This document shows, one piece after another, positions 33,863-39,832 of a DNA stretch of 41,687 nucleotides. Made by a program: the position numbers and the translations under genes. The DNA is taken from positions 1 to 41,687 of IMG/VR virus record IMGVR_UViG_3300046009_009870. The stretch is one strand, 5' to 3'. The notes beneath the pieces are model-generated. The model was not told the origin of the DNA, did no database searches, and worked only from the letters and a program-made list of their open reading frames with translations. The stretch is from a virus. Each line of letters opens with the position of its first letter. Positions within the stretch are counted from its first letter, which is position 1.

Positions 33863-34229
33863 TGTTCACCTCGATGAGCTTGTCCAAGAAGTGACGAGCC
33901 TTCTGAAGGTCTTGCACGCCCTCTTTGTCCTTCCAGCGGGTCACATACTTGATGACGTTACCTTCCAGGAACCCCAGGTTATTCTGAACGATGTAATCCC
34001 AGGGCTGGATGGCCAGAGTCTTGTAGTGGCTTCCACCTTCCTGCCGGGTGTTGGCTGCCTGAGCGGGTTCAGGCCACTTTTCCGCGGGTATGGCGTATTG
34101 CGCTCGTGCTTTATACACAAGCGCCACGCTCACCTTCAGTTTTTTAGCGACGTCTGCCGCCTTCTCGGTGGTGCCATTCTTATCGAAGTAGCGCGTAATT
34201 TTTGCAATCTTTGAAATTGGTTTTCTCAT
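33855..34229 (-). CDS. DUF3310-like protein with HTH-like N-terminus
   Basis: A 124-residue protein. The ATG at 34229 is chosen because GGGGAGAAG precedes it; upstream codons in this frame look unrelated. Residues 1-45 (KITRYFDKNGTTEKAADVAK, then KLKVSVALVYKARAQY) look like a helix-turn-helix. Residues about 67-124 match DUF3310: GGSHYKTLAIQPWDYI, LGFLEGNVIKYVTRWK and LQKARHFLDKLIE. DUF3310 proteins are widespread in phages near nucleotide metabolism and replication genes; function not established. The HTH plus DUF3310 combination is unusual to my knowledge. Confidence 0.82.
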   Translation of the reverse strand: MRKPISKIAKITRYFDKNGTTEKAADVAKKLKVSVALVYKARAQYAIPAEKWPEPAQAANTRQEGGSHYKTLAIQPWDYIVQNNLGFLEGNVIKYVTRWKDKEGVQDLQKARHFLDKLIEVNNG

Positions 34230-34239
34230 CTTCTCCCCC

Positions 34240-34512
34240 TTAGCGCATCCAGAGATGCTCAAATTTAGATTTGGCGCCCGCGGCCACCAGCTCTTCCCGC
34301 GTGTACACCTTGGTGTTGTAATTAAACGCAGGCGGCTCTGAGCGAAGCCGCGGATCATCAAGTTTAGGCTGCCAATACCCCGGACCTACCCACCCAGGTT
34401 TATTGCCAAATTGCGGTACAAGTAATACGTCGATCTTGTTGCCGTTGTAGTTCATCTTGGCCACAAAACACTCGACCATGCTTTTGCTCATACGAATTGC
34501 TGAATTAGTCAT
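34240..34512 (-). CDS. Hypothetical early protein (90 aa)
   Basis: Leftward 90-residue protein. The ATG at 34512 (MTNSAIRMSKSMVECFVAKM) is chosen over an upstream GTG because TGAGGGA lies at proper distance. It has one Cys, an aromatic/Pro-rich centre (FGNKPGWVGPGYWQP) and a basic C-terminal helix. No family recognised. It sits within the early operon between a membrane protein and the DUF3310 gene. Confidence 0.65.
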   Translation of the reverse strand: MTNSAIRMSKSMVECFVAKMNYNGNKIDVLLVPQFGNKPGWVGPGYWQPKLDDPRLRSEPPAFNYNTKVYTREELVAAGAKSKFEHLWMR

Positions 34513-34520
34513 TTTTTCCC

Positions 34521-34751
34521 TCACTGTTTGTTAGCCCATAGTTCCATGCATACAGCCTCAAGCTCCAAGCTGGGCGGATTGGTCTTGAGTGAATCTTTCA
34601 GTCCCATGCGATACGCTTCTACAACATTGCGCGGCATTTCTACTGCACTCGGGTCCGGCCGTGACATCAACCGGTCATAAGCAAGCACGGTCAACAGCAT
34701 CATGAGTGAGCCGAACAGCGTGCCCATCCAAAATGGTTCTTTGTGTTCCAT
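34521..34751 (-). CDS. Small single-TM early protein
   Basis: Leftward 76-residue protein. Two ATGs are possible, 34763 and 34751; the second has GGAGG spaced 5 nt upstream and is preferred. Residues about 8-26 (GTLFGSLMMLLTVLAYDRL) form one membrane segment; the rest is a Pro/Glu-rich soluble domain with one Cys. It follows the secreted Rap1a-like gene in transcription order, so the two could act together at the envelope. No family is recognised. Confidence 0.68.
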   Translation of the reverse strand: MEHKEPFWMGTLFGSLMMLLTVLAYDRLMSRPDPSAVEMPRNVVEAYRMGLKDSLKTNPPSLELEAVCMELWANKQ

Positions 34752-34765
34752 GAGCGCCTCCATGA

Positions 34766-35092
34766 TTAGGTGCCCTTCTTTTTTGAAGAGCACGGCCACA
34801 CTCTAGCGAATGATGCAGTCACAAGTAAATCAGCGGAAATATTCCGTACTTCCGGGTTTTGTTCCAGGTAGTTCTTTGCAATGTCAGAGACCTGACCGAT
34901 GGTAACGTTGGGCCCTGTGGCGCAATGAAAAGTACCGTGGCCAGTGTCAAATACGCCAGAGACATACCCTGCCGCAAAAATCTTTTCAAGACTATCTTTA
35001 GAAGTAAGCCGCGCATACAGATCATTGCCCGTCAGAAATTGCGCTTTTGCGCTTGACGTAACTAGCAATAACACAATCAATAATTTTTTCAT
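34766..35092 (-). CDS. Secreted Rap1a/Tai-like protein
   Basis: A 108-residue protein. The ATG at 35092 gives a clear signal peptide (MKKLLIVLLLVTSSAKA, cleavage after AKA). The mature part matches the layout of the Rap1a/Tai immunity family: GNDLYARL, FAAGYVSGVFDTG, a Cys in FHC, VTIGQVSDIAKNYLEQNPE, a late helix and a terminal WPC. In Serratia, Rap1a and the related Tai proteins are periplasmic inhibitors of T6SS peptidoglycan amidase effectors; that is established for those proteins. Here a phage encodes one. Periplasmic inhibition of a wall enzyme is inference. Its start overlaps the HTH gene by 71 nt. GAGGGG lies upstream. Confidence 0.75.
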   Translation of the reverse strand: MKKLLIVLLLVTSSAKAQFLTGNDLYARLTSKDSLEKIFAAGYVSGVFDTGHGTFHCATGPNVTIGQVSDIAKNYLEQNPEVRNISADLLVTASFARVWPCSSKKKGT

Positions 35093-35288
35093 GATCCCCT
35101 CGCTTGCATTTATTAAATGGATCGTGCCACTTTGCTGTGTGAAACGACGTCGTATAAATAATTGGGTACCCATCGCTCACGCGCACAACCTTTCGGTTGA
35201 GTTCCATCTCATTAACGCGTCGCCTCGCCGCCTTCTCTGATATCCGCAGCTCTTTAGCAAAGTCTTTTATGGTAAAAGTATTCTTCAC
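35022..35288 (-). CDS. Helix-turn-helix protein
   Basis: An 88-residue protein starting at GTG, overlapping the previous stop (GTGA). Residues 6-30 (TIKDFAKELRISEKAARRRV) form a winged-HTH-like recognition helix, followed by a basic wing. The C-terminal third overlaps the signal-peptide gene by 71 nt in a different frame, an unusually long overlap. DNA binding is likely; targets unknown. The C-terminal stretch (DHEKIIDCVIASYVKRKSAI) may be lightly constrained because it is read through the next gene's start. Confidence 0.68.
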   Translation of the reverse strand: MKNTFTIKDFAKELRISEKAARRRVNEMELNRKVVRVSDGYPIIYTTSFHTAKWHDPFNKCKRGDHEKIIDCVIASYVKRKSAISDGQ

Positions 35289-35596
35289 GGACCGTACACC
35301 CTGATCAATCGGCCATGAGCCTGGGGGCGCCTCGTGTTCTGATACCCCACCACGCGCAGGCCAATGTTTTTGAACACGGCACCCATCAACGCCGGATTGG
35401 CCTCCGGAGGCAGAGGCAGGGCCTCGTGGATATCGTCGCTGGACACCTCCCCGTTTTCGCGTGCGATCTTTACTGCTACAGCCCGGGCACGGGCCAACCA
35501 GTCCTGATGCTGACTGGAGACCCGCTTGATGCCCCGAGCTTGCAGATCAAGACCGAGCTGATACCCCTCAGAATGGGATGTCGTCGTCGAGGTCAC
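35285..35596 (-). CDS. Conserved early protein
   Basis: A 103-residue protein starting at GTG inside the 3' end of the SSB-like gene (29-nt overlap), preceded by GGAG in that gene. N-terminal ~25 residues are Ser/Thr-rich. The rest contains a helix (ARARAVAVKIARENGEVSS) followed by PEANPALMGAVFKNIGLRVV and a GYQNTRRPQAHGRLIRVYG ending. The last block is common in phage early proteins with a winged-helix-like fold, function unknown. Its stop is coupled to the HTH gene (GTGA). Confidence 0.7.
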   Translation of the reverse strand: MTSTTTSHSEGYQLGLDLQARGIKRVSSQHQDWLARARAVAVKIARENGEVSSDDIHEALPLPPEANPALMGAVFKNIGLRVVGYQNTRRPQAHGRLIRVYGP

Positions 35597-36230
35597 TTAG
35601 CGCTCCCTTACCGCTAGCTTTCGCATAGTCGGTCGCTTTGGTCTCTGTCTTGGTACCGTGGTACATCTGCCATTCTGGTGAAGACTTGATGGTCTCTTGC
35701 ATCTTCTCGGGAAGAGTCTCAAACACGGAGAGATCTTTATCGCTGATGCTGAAGATCACAAGCTTATTCACGCCCTCGGGCAAGCCGCGTTCTTTGATGA
35801 TTTTGGGCACCGGATTGATGTTGGCAATGTTGGTGAACTCCTTGCCATCCTTCCCGACATTCTTAGAGACAGTAATCATTGCCCACTGTCCAAGAATATT
35901 TTTTAACTCAAAGCCACGCTGCTCTTCAGCGGTGAAATCACGACCACGCCAGGAGGCAAGATCAGCCCGCAGGGTCGCTTTTTCAGCAAGAGATAGGGTG
36001 TAGCGCTTGCTGATACTCATCGGCTCACCATCGGCCGTTTTCAGAGGGTTGCCGCTGTCGTCCTCACCATGCACCTCAAACTGCACATGGATCCTGTGAA
36101 GTATTTTGGGTTTTCCCTGGTAATCAGACTTCTGGGTGCCAAGATCGATGATCCGGTAGCACCGAGCCAGATGCATACCTGGGGGGACCGGAGTAAAAGA
36201 ACCGCCGCTATTAGACGCTACAAGACTCAT
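35568..36230 (-). CDS. Single-stranded DNA-binding-like protein
   Basis: A 220-residue protein. The N-terminal two thirds match a phage SSB-like family: PGMHLARCYRIIDLGTQKS, then VQFEVHGEDDSGNPL and SISKRYTLSLAEKATLR. The acidic ending LDDDIPF is the SSB-type tip that recruits host repair and replication proteins. It would coat single strands made by the PD-(D/E)XK nuclease or at forks. ATG at 36230 has AAAGGTAA upstream. It is near the start of the leftward early operon, consistent with early abundant expression. Confidence 0.85.
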   Translation of the reverse strand: MSLVASNSGGSFTPVPPGMHLARCYRIIDLGTQKSDYQGKPKILHRIHVQFEVHGEDDSGNPLKTADGEPMSISKRYTLSLAEKATLRADLASWRGRDFTAEEQRGFELKNILGQWAMITVSKNVGKDGKEFTNIANINPVPKIIKERGLPEGVNKLVIFSISDKDLSVFETLPEKMQETIKSSPEWQMYHGTKTETKATDYAKASGKGALSDLDDDIPF

Positions 36231-36396
36231 TTGAATTTACCTTTCGCATTGGTAGTAAAGGCCGGCGCTTAGCCAAGCCACATTCGGACCAGATGATGTT
36301 CCAGTCCTCTTGCGTCGCGATGCCCTGCTCGGCCCGTATTAGCGCCTCCTCGGTCATCTGCTGACGCTCCTCCATCAACTGCTGCCATTCACCCAT
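36211..36396 (-). CDS. First gene of the leftward operon, small helical protein
   Basis: A 61-residue protein with a strong AGGAGG ribosome binding site (6 nt before the ATG). It is helical and Gln/Glu-rich at the N-terminus (MGEWQQLMEERQQMTEEALI). The centre includes EDWNIIWSECGL. It overlaps the SSB-like gene by 20 nt. The promoter at 36429-36457 drives it. No family recognised; a recurrent small early phage protein. Confidence 0.7.
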   Translation of the reverse strand: MGEWQQLMEERQQMTEEALIRAEQGIATQEDWNIIWSECGLAKRRPLLPMRKVNSNESCSV

Positions 36397-36428
36397 GTAG
36401 ACCTCCTGTCGTGGTTGAGTGCAAGTGG

Positions 36429-36457
36429 ATAGTAACCCACCTATTGAAAAAGTACAA
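36429..36457 (-). promoter_or_regulatory. Leftward sigma70-type promoter
   Basis: On the minus strand: -35 TTGTAC (complement of 36452-36457) and -10 TACTAT (complement of 36429-36434), spaced 17 nt, with the first gene starting about 33 nt downstream of the -10. Match to consensus is moderate. Confidence 0.5.
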
Positions 36458-36463
36458 CTTCAA
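36444..36463. promoter_or_regulatory. Palindromic operator
   Basis: TTGAA-N10-TTCAA, centred on GTAC, with 7 of 10 half-site positions matching. It overlaps the -35 of the leftward promoter and the candidate rightward -35, so one bound repressor could control both. The Cro/CI-like protein encoded at 36510-36716 is the natural candidate. Confidence 0.55.
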
Positions 36464-36509
36464 TTTAATTTCGTGTAACATTGGTCTACCTTAACTTACA
36501 GGAGGTGAT

Positions 36510-36716
36510 ATGACGTTGCAGGAGTTTTTTGCAGGACAACCGCGGGGCACCAGGGCGCGGATCGCTAGGGAGTGCGGGATCAGCAAGACGTGGATGAGTC
36601 TGATCCTGAGCGGGCGCCGGCCTGCTGGGGCTCAACTAGCGATCATGATTGAGAAGGCGACCAAAGGTGCTGTGACTAAGGCTGACATTCGGCCAGACAT
36701 ATGGGGGAAGAAATGA
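36510..36716 (+). CDS. Cro/CI-like helix-turn-helix regulator
   Basis: A 68-residue protein with AGGAGGTGAT before the ATG. Residues about 12-38 (GTRARIARECGISKTWMSLI) are a helix-turn-helix of the Cro/YdaS type; the LSGRRPAGAQLAIMIEKATK part completes the domain. Size fits a small Cro-like repressor without a dimerisation/cleavage domain. It lies directly next to the divergent operator, so autoregulation and control of the leftward operon are likely. The next gene overlaps it by 4 nt. Confidence 0.82.
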   Translation: MTLQEFFAGQPRGTRARIARECGISKTWMSLILSGRRPAGAQLAIMIEKATKGAVTKADIRPDIWGKK

Positions 36717-36880
36717 ACGGATTTTTTGGGTTTGCGTTTGTTGCGTGGATGCTGGGATCGTGGCTGACTCACGTGATCGTCTGCATTAATCAGTCCGAGT
36801 GGTTTTTTCTGATAGCCGGGGCACTGTTCTTCCCGATTGCGCTTATACACGGCACTGGTGTCTGGTTTGGGGTCTGGTGA
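36713..36880 (+). CDS. Small two-TM membrane protein (55 aa)
   Basis: Starts at ATGA overlapping the HTH stop and ends at TGATG overlapping the next gene. It begins MNGFFGFAFVAWMLGSWLTH and has two hydrophobic segments (about residues 3-25 and 30-53). Few charged residues. Tight coupling on both sides supports that it is real. Function unknown; an early membrane protein could affect superinfection or host membrane state, but nothing in the sequence decides this. Confidence 0.68.
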   Translation: MNGFFGFAFVAWMLGSWLTHVIVCINQSEWFFLIAGALFFPIALIHGTGVWFGVW

Positions 36881-37086
36881 TGGGCGGTCAGGCTGGTAAG
36901 AAGTGGCCAATGATGCCGAGGCAGAAGATGATCTTGCATCTGTACAACGCGGGTTTAAAGACTCCCCAGGTCGCAGAGATCATGGGCATTACGGTGCACA
37001 CGCTTTATACGCACATGACCAGGATCTACTACAAACTAAATGTACACAATCGCCGCGAAGCGATAGAACAAGGGATAGAAAAATGA
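36880..37086 (+). CDS. LuxR-type HTH protein
   Basis: A 68-residue protein starting at ATG 36880, overlapping the previous stop. Residues about 16-55 (MILHLYNAGLKTPQVAEIMG, then ITVHTLYTHMTRIYYKLN and RREAIEQGI) match the GerE/LuxR helix-turn-helix. No regulatory domain is attached, so it is a stand-alone DNA-binding module. It overlaps the next gene by 4 nt. It likely regulates phage early or late transcription. Confidence 0.8.
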   Translation: MGGQAGKKWPMMPRQKMILHLYNAGLKTPQVAEIMGITVHTLYTHMTRIYYKLNVHNRREAIEQGIEK

Positions 37087-37727
37087 CTGACCTACGCAAA
37101 GCAGCAGAGCAGGCGTTGGAGGCTTTGGAAACGCTATGGGGCATCTTGGATGACATTGACACCGCATCGGACATGGCTAAGGAAAACGATGCTTGGTACA
37201 GGAAGCGTGTCGAAGCGTTACAAAAGAAACGATGGGACACAATGATTGAAACAGACGGTTACAAGTTAAAAGGTGGCCCAGTAGAAGCACTACGCCAAGC
37301 ACTAGCGCAGCCGGAACAAGAGTGGGATTCACGCCACCCTAAAGCGCAAGCACTCATCGGGGAAAGGGCTCGGTTGCGAATCGAACTGGGGCTTGTCGAG
37401 CGACTCGTTGATGACCCGCATTTTGAGACAACACCTTCCGACATGGAGTATTGGGGGCCGCTGCACGACAAACTCGAAGAGGCGCTGACGCAGCCGAAAC
37501 AAGAGCCTGTGGCGTGGTTGTGGAAAAACCAAGATGGGCATCAGGTCCTTACCGATGACCCCGACTATGCTGACGGAACTTGGATTCCACTCTACACCGC
37601 ACCACCAAAGCGTAAATGGGTTGGGCTGACGCACGATGAGGTTAATTCTTGGGAACTACCAGACTGTCCGACTGTATTTGAGTTTGCACAGTTTATCGAA
37701 GCCAAACTAAAGGAGAAGAACACATGA
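37083..37727 (+). CDS. Conserved phage early protein
   Basis: A 214-residue protein starting at the ATGA junction. Residues 1-70 are helical (LRKAAEQALEALETLWGILD). It contains the ALRQALAQPEQE element and a QEPVAWLWKNQDG block followed by WIPLYTAPPKRKWVGLTHDE. These blocks recur in early phage proteins of many proteobacterial phages, without a known function. The C-terminal 35 residues form another helix. It is translationally coupled to the next gene. Confidence 0.78.
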   Translation: MTDLRKAAEQALEALETLWGILDDIDTASDMAKENDAWYRKRVEALQKKRWDTMIETDGYKLKGGPVEALRQALAQPEQEWDSRHPKAQALIGERARLRIELGLVERLVDDPHFETTPSDMEYWGPLHDKLEEALTQPKQEPVAWLWKNQDGHQVLTDDPDYADGTWIPLYTAPPKRKWVGLTHDEVNSWELPDCPTVFEFAQFIEAKLKEKNT

Positions 37728-37957
37728 GCGAACATCAAATTTTTATGTTGAAGATGTTCAAAGACGGATGGGGCTTTAAACTTTTTAACAAGAAGCCGGG
37801 GTCATGGAGTACGTATTGGTCTTTAAGGCGAAGGGGATATGTTGAGTCAAGTTTATGCAAGAAAACGCCCGCTGGGCTCGTGGCCATTTGTCATTTGACA
37901 GCGCTCGGTCAAAAAGCATTAGACAAAGCGCTCAGACAAAGGGAGCGTGCCTCTTGA
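37724..37957 (+). CDS. Small basic early protein
   Basis: A 77-residue protein with AAGGAGAAG before the ATG and ATGA coupling to the preceding gene. It is rich in Lys, Arg and aromatic residues; the layout (helix, GSWSTYWSLRRRGYVESS, then a C-terminal helix LTALGQKALDKALRQR) resembles a winged-helix domain, though no family is recognised. DNA or RNA binding is plausible from charge. Confidence 0.68.
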   Translation: MSEHQIFMLKMFKDGWGFKLFNKKPGSWSTYWSLRRRGYVESSLCKKTPAGLVAICHLTALGQKALDKALRQRERAS

Positions 37958-38130
37958 TCTGTCCTGCTTGCGAATCAAAGACGCAACGGTGTCTGGAGAC
38001 TCGGACCTTCGTAGATCCTAACAAGGGCTTTTACTACACCGAGCGCAGGCGTCGATGTGTTGATTGCGAAACCATTTACAAGACTATAGAAGTCCCACTT
38101 GAAACCTGGATGGAGCAACAACAAAAATGA
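37954..38130 (+). CDS. Stand-alone NrdR-like zinc ribbon protein
   Basis: A 58-residue protein starting at TTG, overlapping the previous stop (TTGA) with GGGAG about 8 nt upstream. It has CPAC (Cys3, Cys6) and, after a basic run, RRRRCVDC (Cys35, Cys38), then a TIYKTIEV strand. The order CPxC, then RRRR-C-x-x-C, then Thr/Glu closely follows the zinc ribbon of NrdR, the repressor of ribonucleotide reductase genes, but the ATP-cone domain is absent. It could bind NrdR boxes or act as a decoy; this is inference. It overlaps the DUF1376 gene by 4 nt. Confidence 0.72.
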   Translation: MICPACESKTQRCLETRTFVDPNKGFYYTERRRRCVDCETIYKTIEVPLETWMEQQQK

Positions 38131-38453
38131 CTGACTGGTACAAATTCAACTTCAAGGAGTACAAAGATGAGACCTTTGGATTACCTGACGCGGAAGATCT
38201 CGCCTACCGCAGGCTCATCGATATTTATTACTCCAACGAAGGCCCTCTGCCTGCGGATCAGGGGCTTCTGGAGCGAATGGTTGCGCTCGACTACGACTGC
38301 ATTCACCCGGTGCTCGTCGCATACTTCCAGCGGACAGCAGACGGATGGACGCATGGACGCCTGGATCAGGATCTTGCGAGACGCAAAGCAAAGGCCGATC
38401 AGGCCAGAGCCGCGGGTAAACGAGGTGGACGACCCAAAGCAGTAGTGGTATAA
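38127..38453 (+). CDS. Short DUF1376 protein
   Basis: A 108-residue protein. Residues 3-90 match the DUF1376 N-terminal domain of phage replication initiators: FNFKEYKDETFGLPDAED, YRRLIDIYYSNEGPLPAD and WTHGRLDQDLARRKAKAD. It ends after a basic GKRGGRPK stretch, with none of the C-terminal domain found in the next gene. It may be a truncated paralogue or a separate regulator of initiation. It starts at an ATGA junction with the zinc ribbon gene. Confidence 0.8.
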   Translation: MTDWYKFNFKEYKDETFGLPDAEDLAYRRLIDIYYSNEGPLPADQGLLERMVALDYDCIHPVLVAYFQRTADGWTHGRLDQDLARRKAKADQARAAGKRGGRPKAVVV

Positions 38454-38580
38454 AAGACTTCGCGCCGTGAGAAGCGCATTGGAAGTCAGATGGCAGTCTT
38501 CATTGGGCTGGTCTATCTGACCGTTTTGAACCCGTAAGGGTGCTGGCTTCCCGGAATTCTCACCGGATAGATCAGCACCA
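38454..38580 (+). ncRNA. Putative structured leader RNA between DUF1376 genes
   Basis: A 127-nt non-coding spacer with interleaved pairings. GGAAGTCAG (38481-38489) pairs with CTGGCTTCC (38543-38551), one G-U. The 13-nt segment at 38507-38519 pairs with 38564-38576 (two G-U). Together these form an H-type pseudoknot, with a short ACCC-GTAA-GGGT hairpin (38530-38541; a GNRA-type loop) inside. Additional pairs (GCGC/GCGC; AAGACT/AGTCTT) compete. The last arm ends 6 nt before the GGAG of the next gene. No known class recognised. Confidence 0.4.
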
Positions 38581-38592
38581 ATGGAGATTGTC

Positions 38593-39369
38593 ATGCACTT
38601 TTATCAGTTCAACATAGGCGACTACAGACGAGACGCCTCTCACCTGACCCTGCTGGAGCATGGGGTCTACCGGCAACTGCTCGACACGTACTACCTCGAC
38701 GAGAAGCCCCTCACTCAAGATTTGACCTCGCTTATGCGAACGCATTGCATACGCACTGCGGAAGAACAGCAGGCGCTCAAAAACGTATTAAAAGACTTCT
38801 TCGACGACACCCCAGAGGGGTTTATCCACAGGGGTTGTGACCGGGTAATTGAGGCTTATCGCAAGAAATCCAGGATGGCCAGCGAGTCTGCGAAGGCCAG
38901 ATGGAGCCAGTCTCATGCGAACGCATTGCCAACGGAGAGCGAAAGCAATGCGGACGGTATGCTAACCAATAACCAAGAACCAATAACCAAGAACCAAGAA
39001 CCAATATTAAAACCAAGAGAACCTAAGGGTTCTTTGTCGGGAAGCATCCCGACCTGCCCTCACCAGCAAGTCGTTGATCTTTTCCACAAGACGCTGCCAG
39101 AACTACCGGAGGTAAGGATCTGGAACACCACCAGGGAGGGTTTGTTGAAAGCCAGGTGGAGAGAGACGGCCAAGAGGCTGGAGTGGGCCAACACCCAGGA
39201 TGGCATCGAATACTTCGAGAAACTGTTTAATTGGATTCGGCAGTCGAAGTTTTTGATGGGGCAGGTCAACCCGAAGCCTGGGCAGAGACCTTTTGAGTGC
39301 GAGTTGGAGTGGATACTGCGCCCACAGAACTGGGCCAAACTAATCGAGGGGAAATACCATGCGGTCTAA
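38593..39369 (+). CDS. Replication initiation-like protein (DUF1376)
   Basis: A 258-residue protein. The ATG at 38593 is preferred over 38581 because GGAG lies 6 nt upstream and the family begins MHFYQFNIGDYR. Residues 1-95 form the DUF1376 domain (HLTLLEHGVYRQLLDTYYLD). A low-complexity linker (about 125-150, NQEPITKNQEPI) contains the DNA repeats described separately. The C-terminal region (about 175-258, ending ECELEWILRPQNWAKLIEGK) resembles the C-terminal part of phage replication/DnaT-like proteins. It probably recognises the origin and recruits the host helicase loader. It overlaps the next gene by 11 nt. Confidence 0.8.
   Translation: MHFYQFNIGDYRRDASHLTLLEHGVYRQLLDTYYLDEKPLTQDLTSLMRTHCIRTAEEQQALKNVLKDFFDDTPEGFIHRGCDRVIEAYRKKSRMASESAKARWSQSHANALPTESESNADGMLTNNQEPITKNQEPILKPREPKGSLSGSIPTCPHQQVVDLFHKTLPELPEVRIWNTTREGLLKARWRETAKRLEWANTQDGIEYFEKLFNWIRQSKFLMGQVNPKPGQRPFECELEWILRPQNWAKLIEGKYHAV
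38964..39053 (+). repeat. Iteron array and dyads in the replication gene
   Basis: Six head-to-tail 7-mers AACCAA[T/G] at 38964-39005 (order T,G,T,G,G,T) plus a seventh at 39011-39017. They are followed by AGAACC-TAAG-GGTTCT (39018-39033) and a perfect hairpin GTCGGGA-AGCA-TCCCGAC (39036-39053). Iterons inside a replication initiator gene are the layout of the lambda O origin. Origin function is inference. Confidence 0.6.
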
Positions 39370-39832
39370 AGAACTTGAAACCCTGGCTCCAGCGCCTGCT
39401 GCGGGTCCGACCTTCTGCTCAGCCTGGGGGTGCCCCATGGCAGGCACCTACGGCCGGCATACCTCCACCACGCCCAACCCGAGTTGGTGGTGCGGGTTCC
39501 ATACCGAGACCAACGAGAAGCAGACCGGTGATATCACGCAACTGGTTAAGCAGAACTTTAAGTTTATCCGGGCGGCTTACGCGGTGATGCTGGTGCCGGT
39601 CTCAAAAAAGCAGGAGCAGATCATGAAGGCGTTTGGCAGCACGATGATCAAGGCCGGCCGCCCAGACTTTGCTCCCAAAGAGAACGAGACGCCGTTTAAC
39701 GTGGGCTACCGCATCTTGCGTCAACTCCAGACCGAGATCAGCGGCGATAAGCGGCAGAGCGAGAAGACCGAGAGCGGCGAAGACAAAGACGTCGTTGAAC
39801 TGGGCGAGATCTTGCGTTCCCTGCGCGTATGA
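39359..39832 (+). CDS. Zinc-finger-like replication-region protein
   Basis: A 157-residue protein. Residues 17-50 carry a Cys/His pattern (FCSAWGCPMAGTYG, then WWCGFHTE) typical of a small zinc finger found next to phage replication proteins. About 60-155 is helical, Lys/Glu-rich, with PVSKKQEQIMKAFGSTMIKA. It overlaps the DUF1376 gene by 11 nt and the RusA gene by 4 nt. A role as replication accessory protein is likely from position; family recognised only in outline. Confidence 0.74.
   Translation: MRSKELETLAPAPAAGPTFCSAWGCPMAGTYGRHTSTTPNPSWWCGFHTETNEKQTGDITQLVKQNFKFIRAAYAVMLVPVSKKQEQIMKAFGSTMIKAGRPDFAPKENETPFNVGYRILRQLQTEISGDKRQSEKTESGEDKDVVELGEILRSLRV

Larger units (their letters stand above)
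36397..36509. promoter_or_regulatory. Divergent control region
   Basis: 113-nt AT-richer spacer between the leftward (start 36396) and rightward (start 36510) early operons. It contains the leftward promoter, a palindromic operator, and a possible rightward promoter (TTGAAA at 36444-36449 with a weak TAATTT at 36466-36471). This is the layout of a phage lysis/lysogeny or early switch. Confidence 0.65.

Noticed and set aside
33537-34214. 225-codon rightward frame opposite the nuclease and DUF3310 genes
   Set aside because: The leftward nuclease has clear catalytic motifs in the overlapping frame.
38454-38580. Remnant of the C-terminus of the first DUF1376 gene
   Set aside because: No frame in the spacer resembles the C-terminal domain of the second copy, although a deleted remnant cannot be fully excluded.
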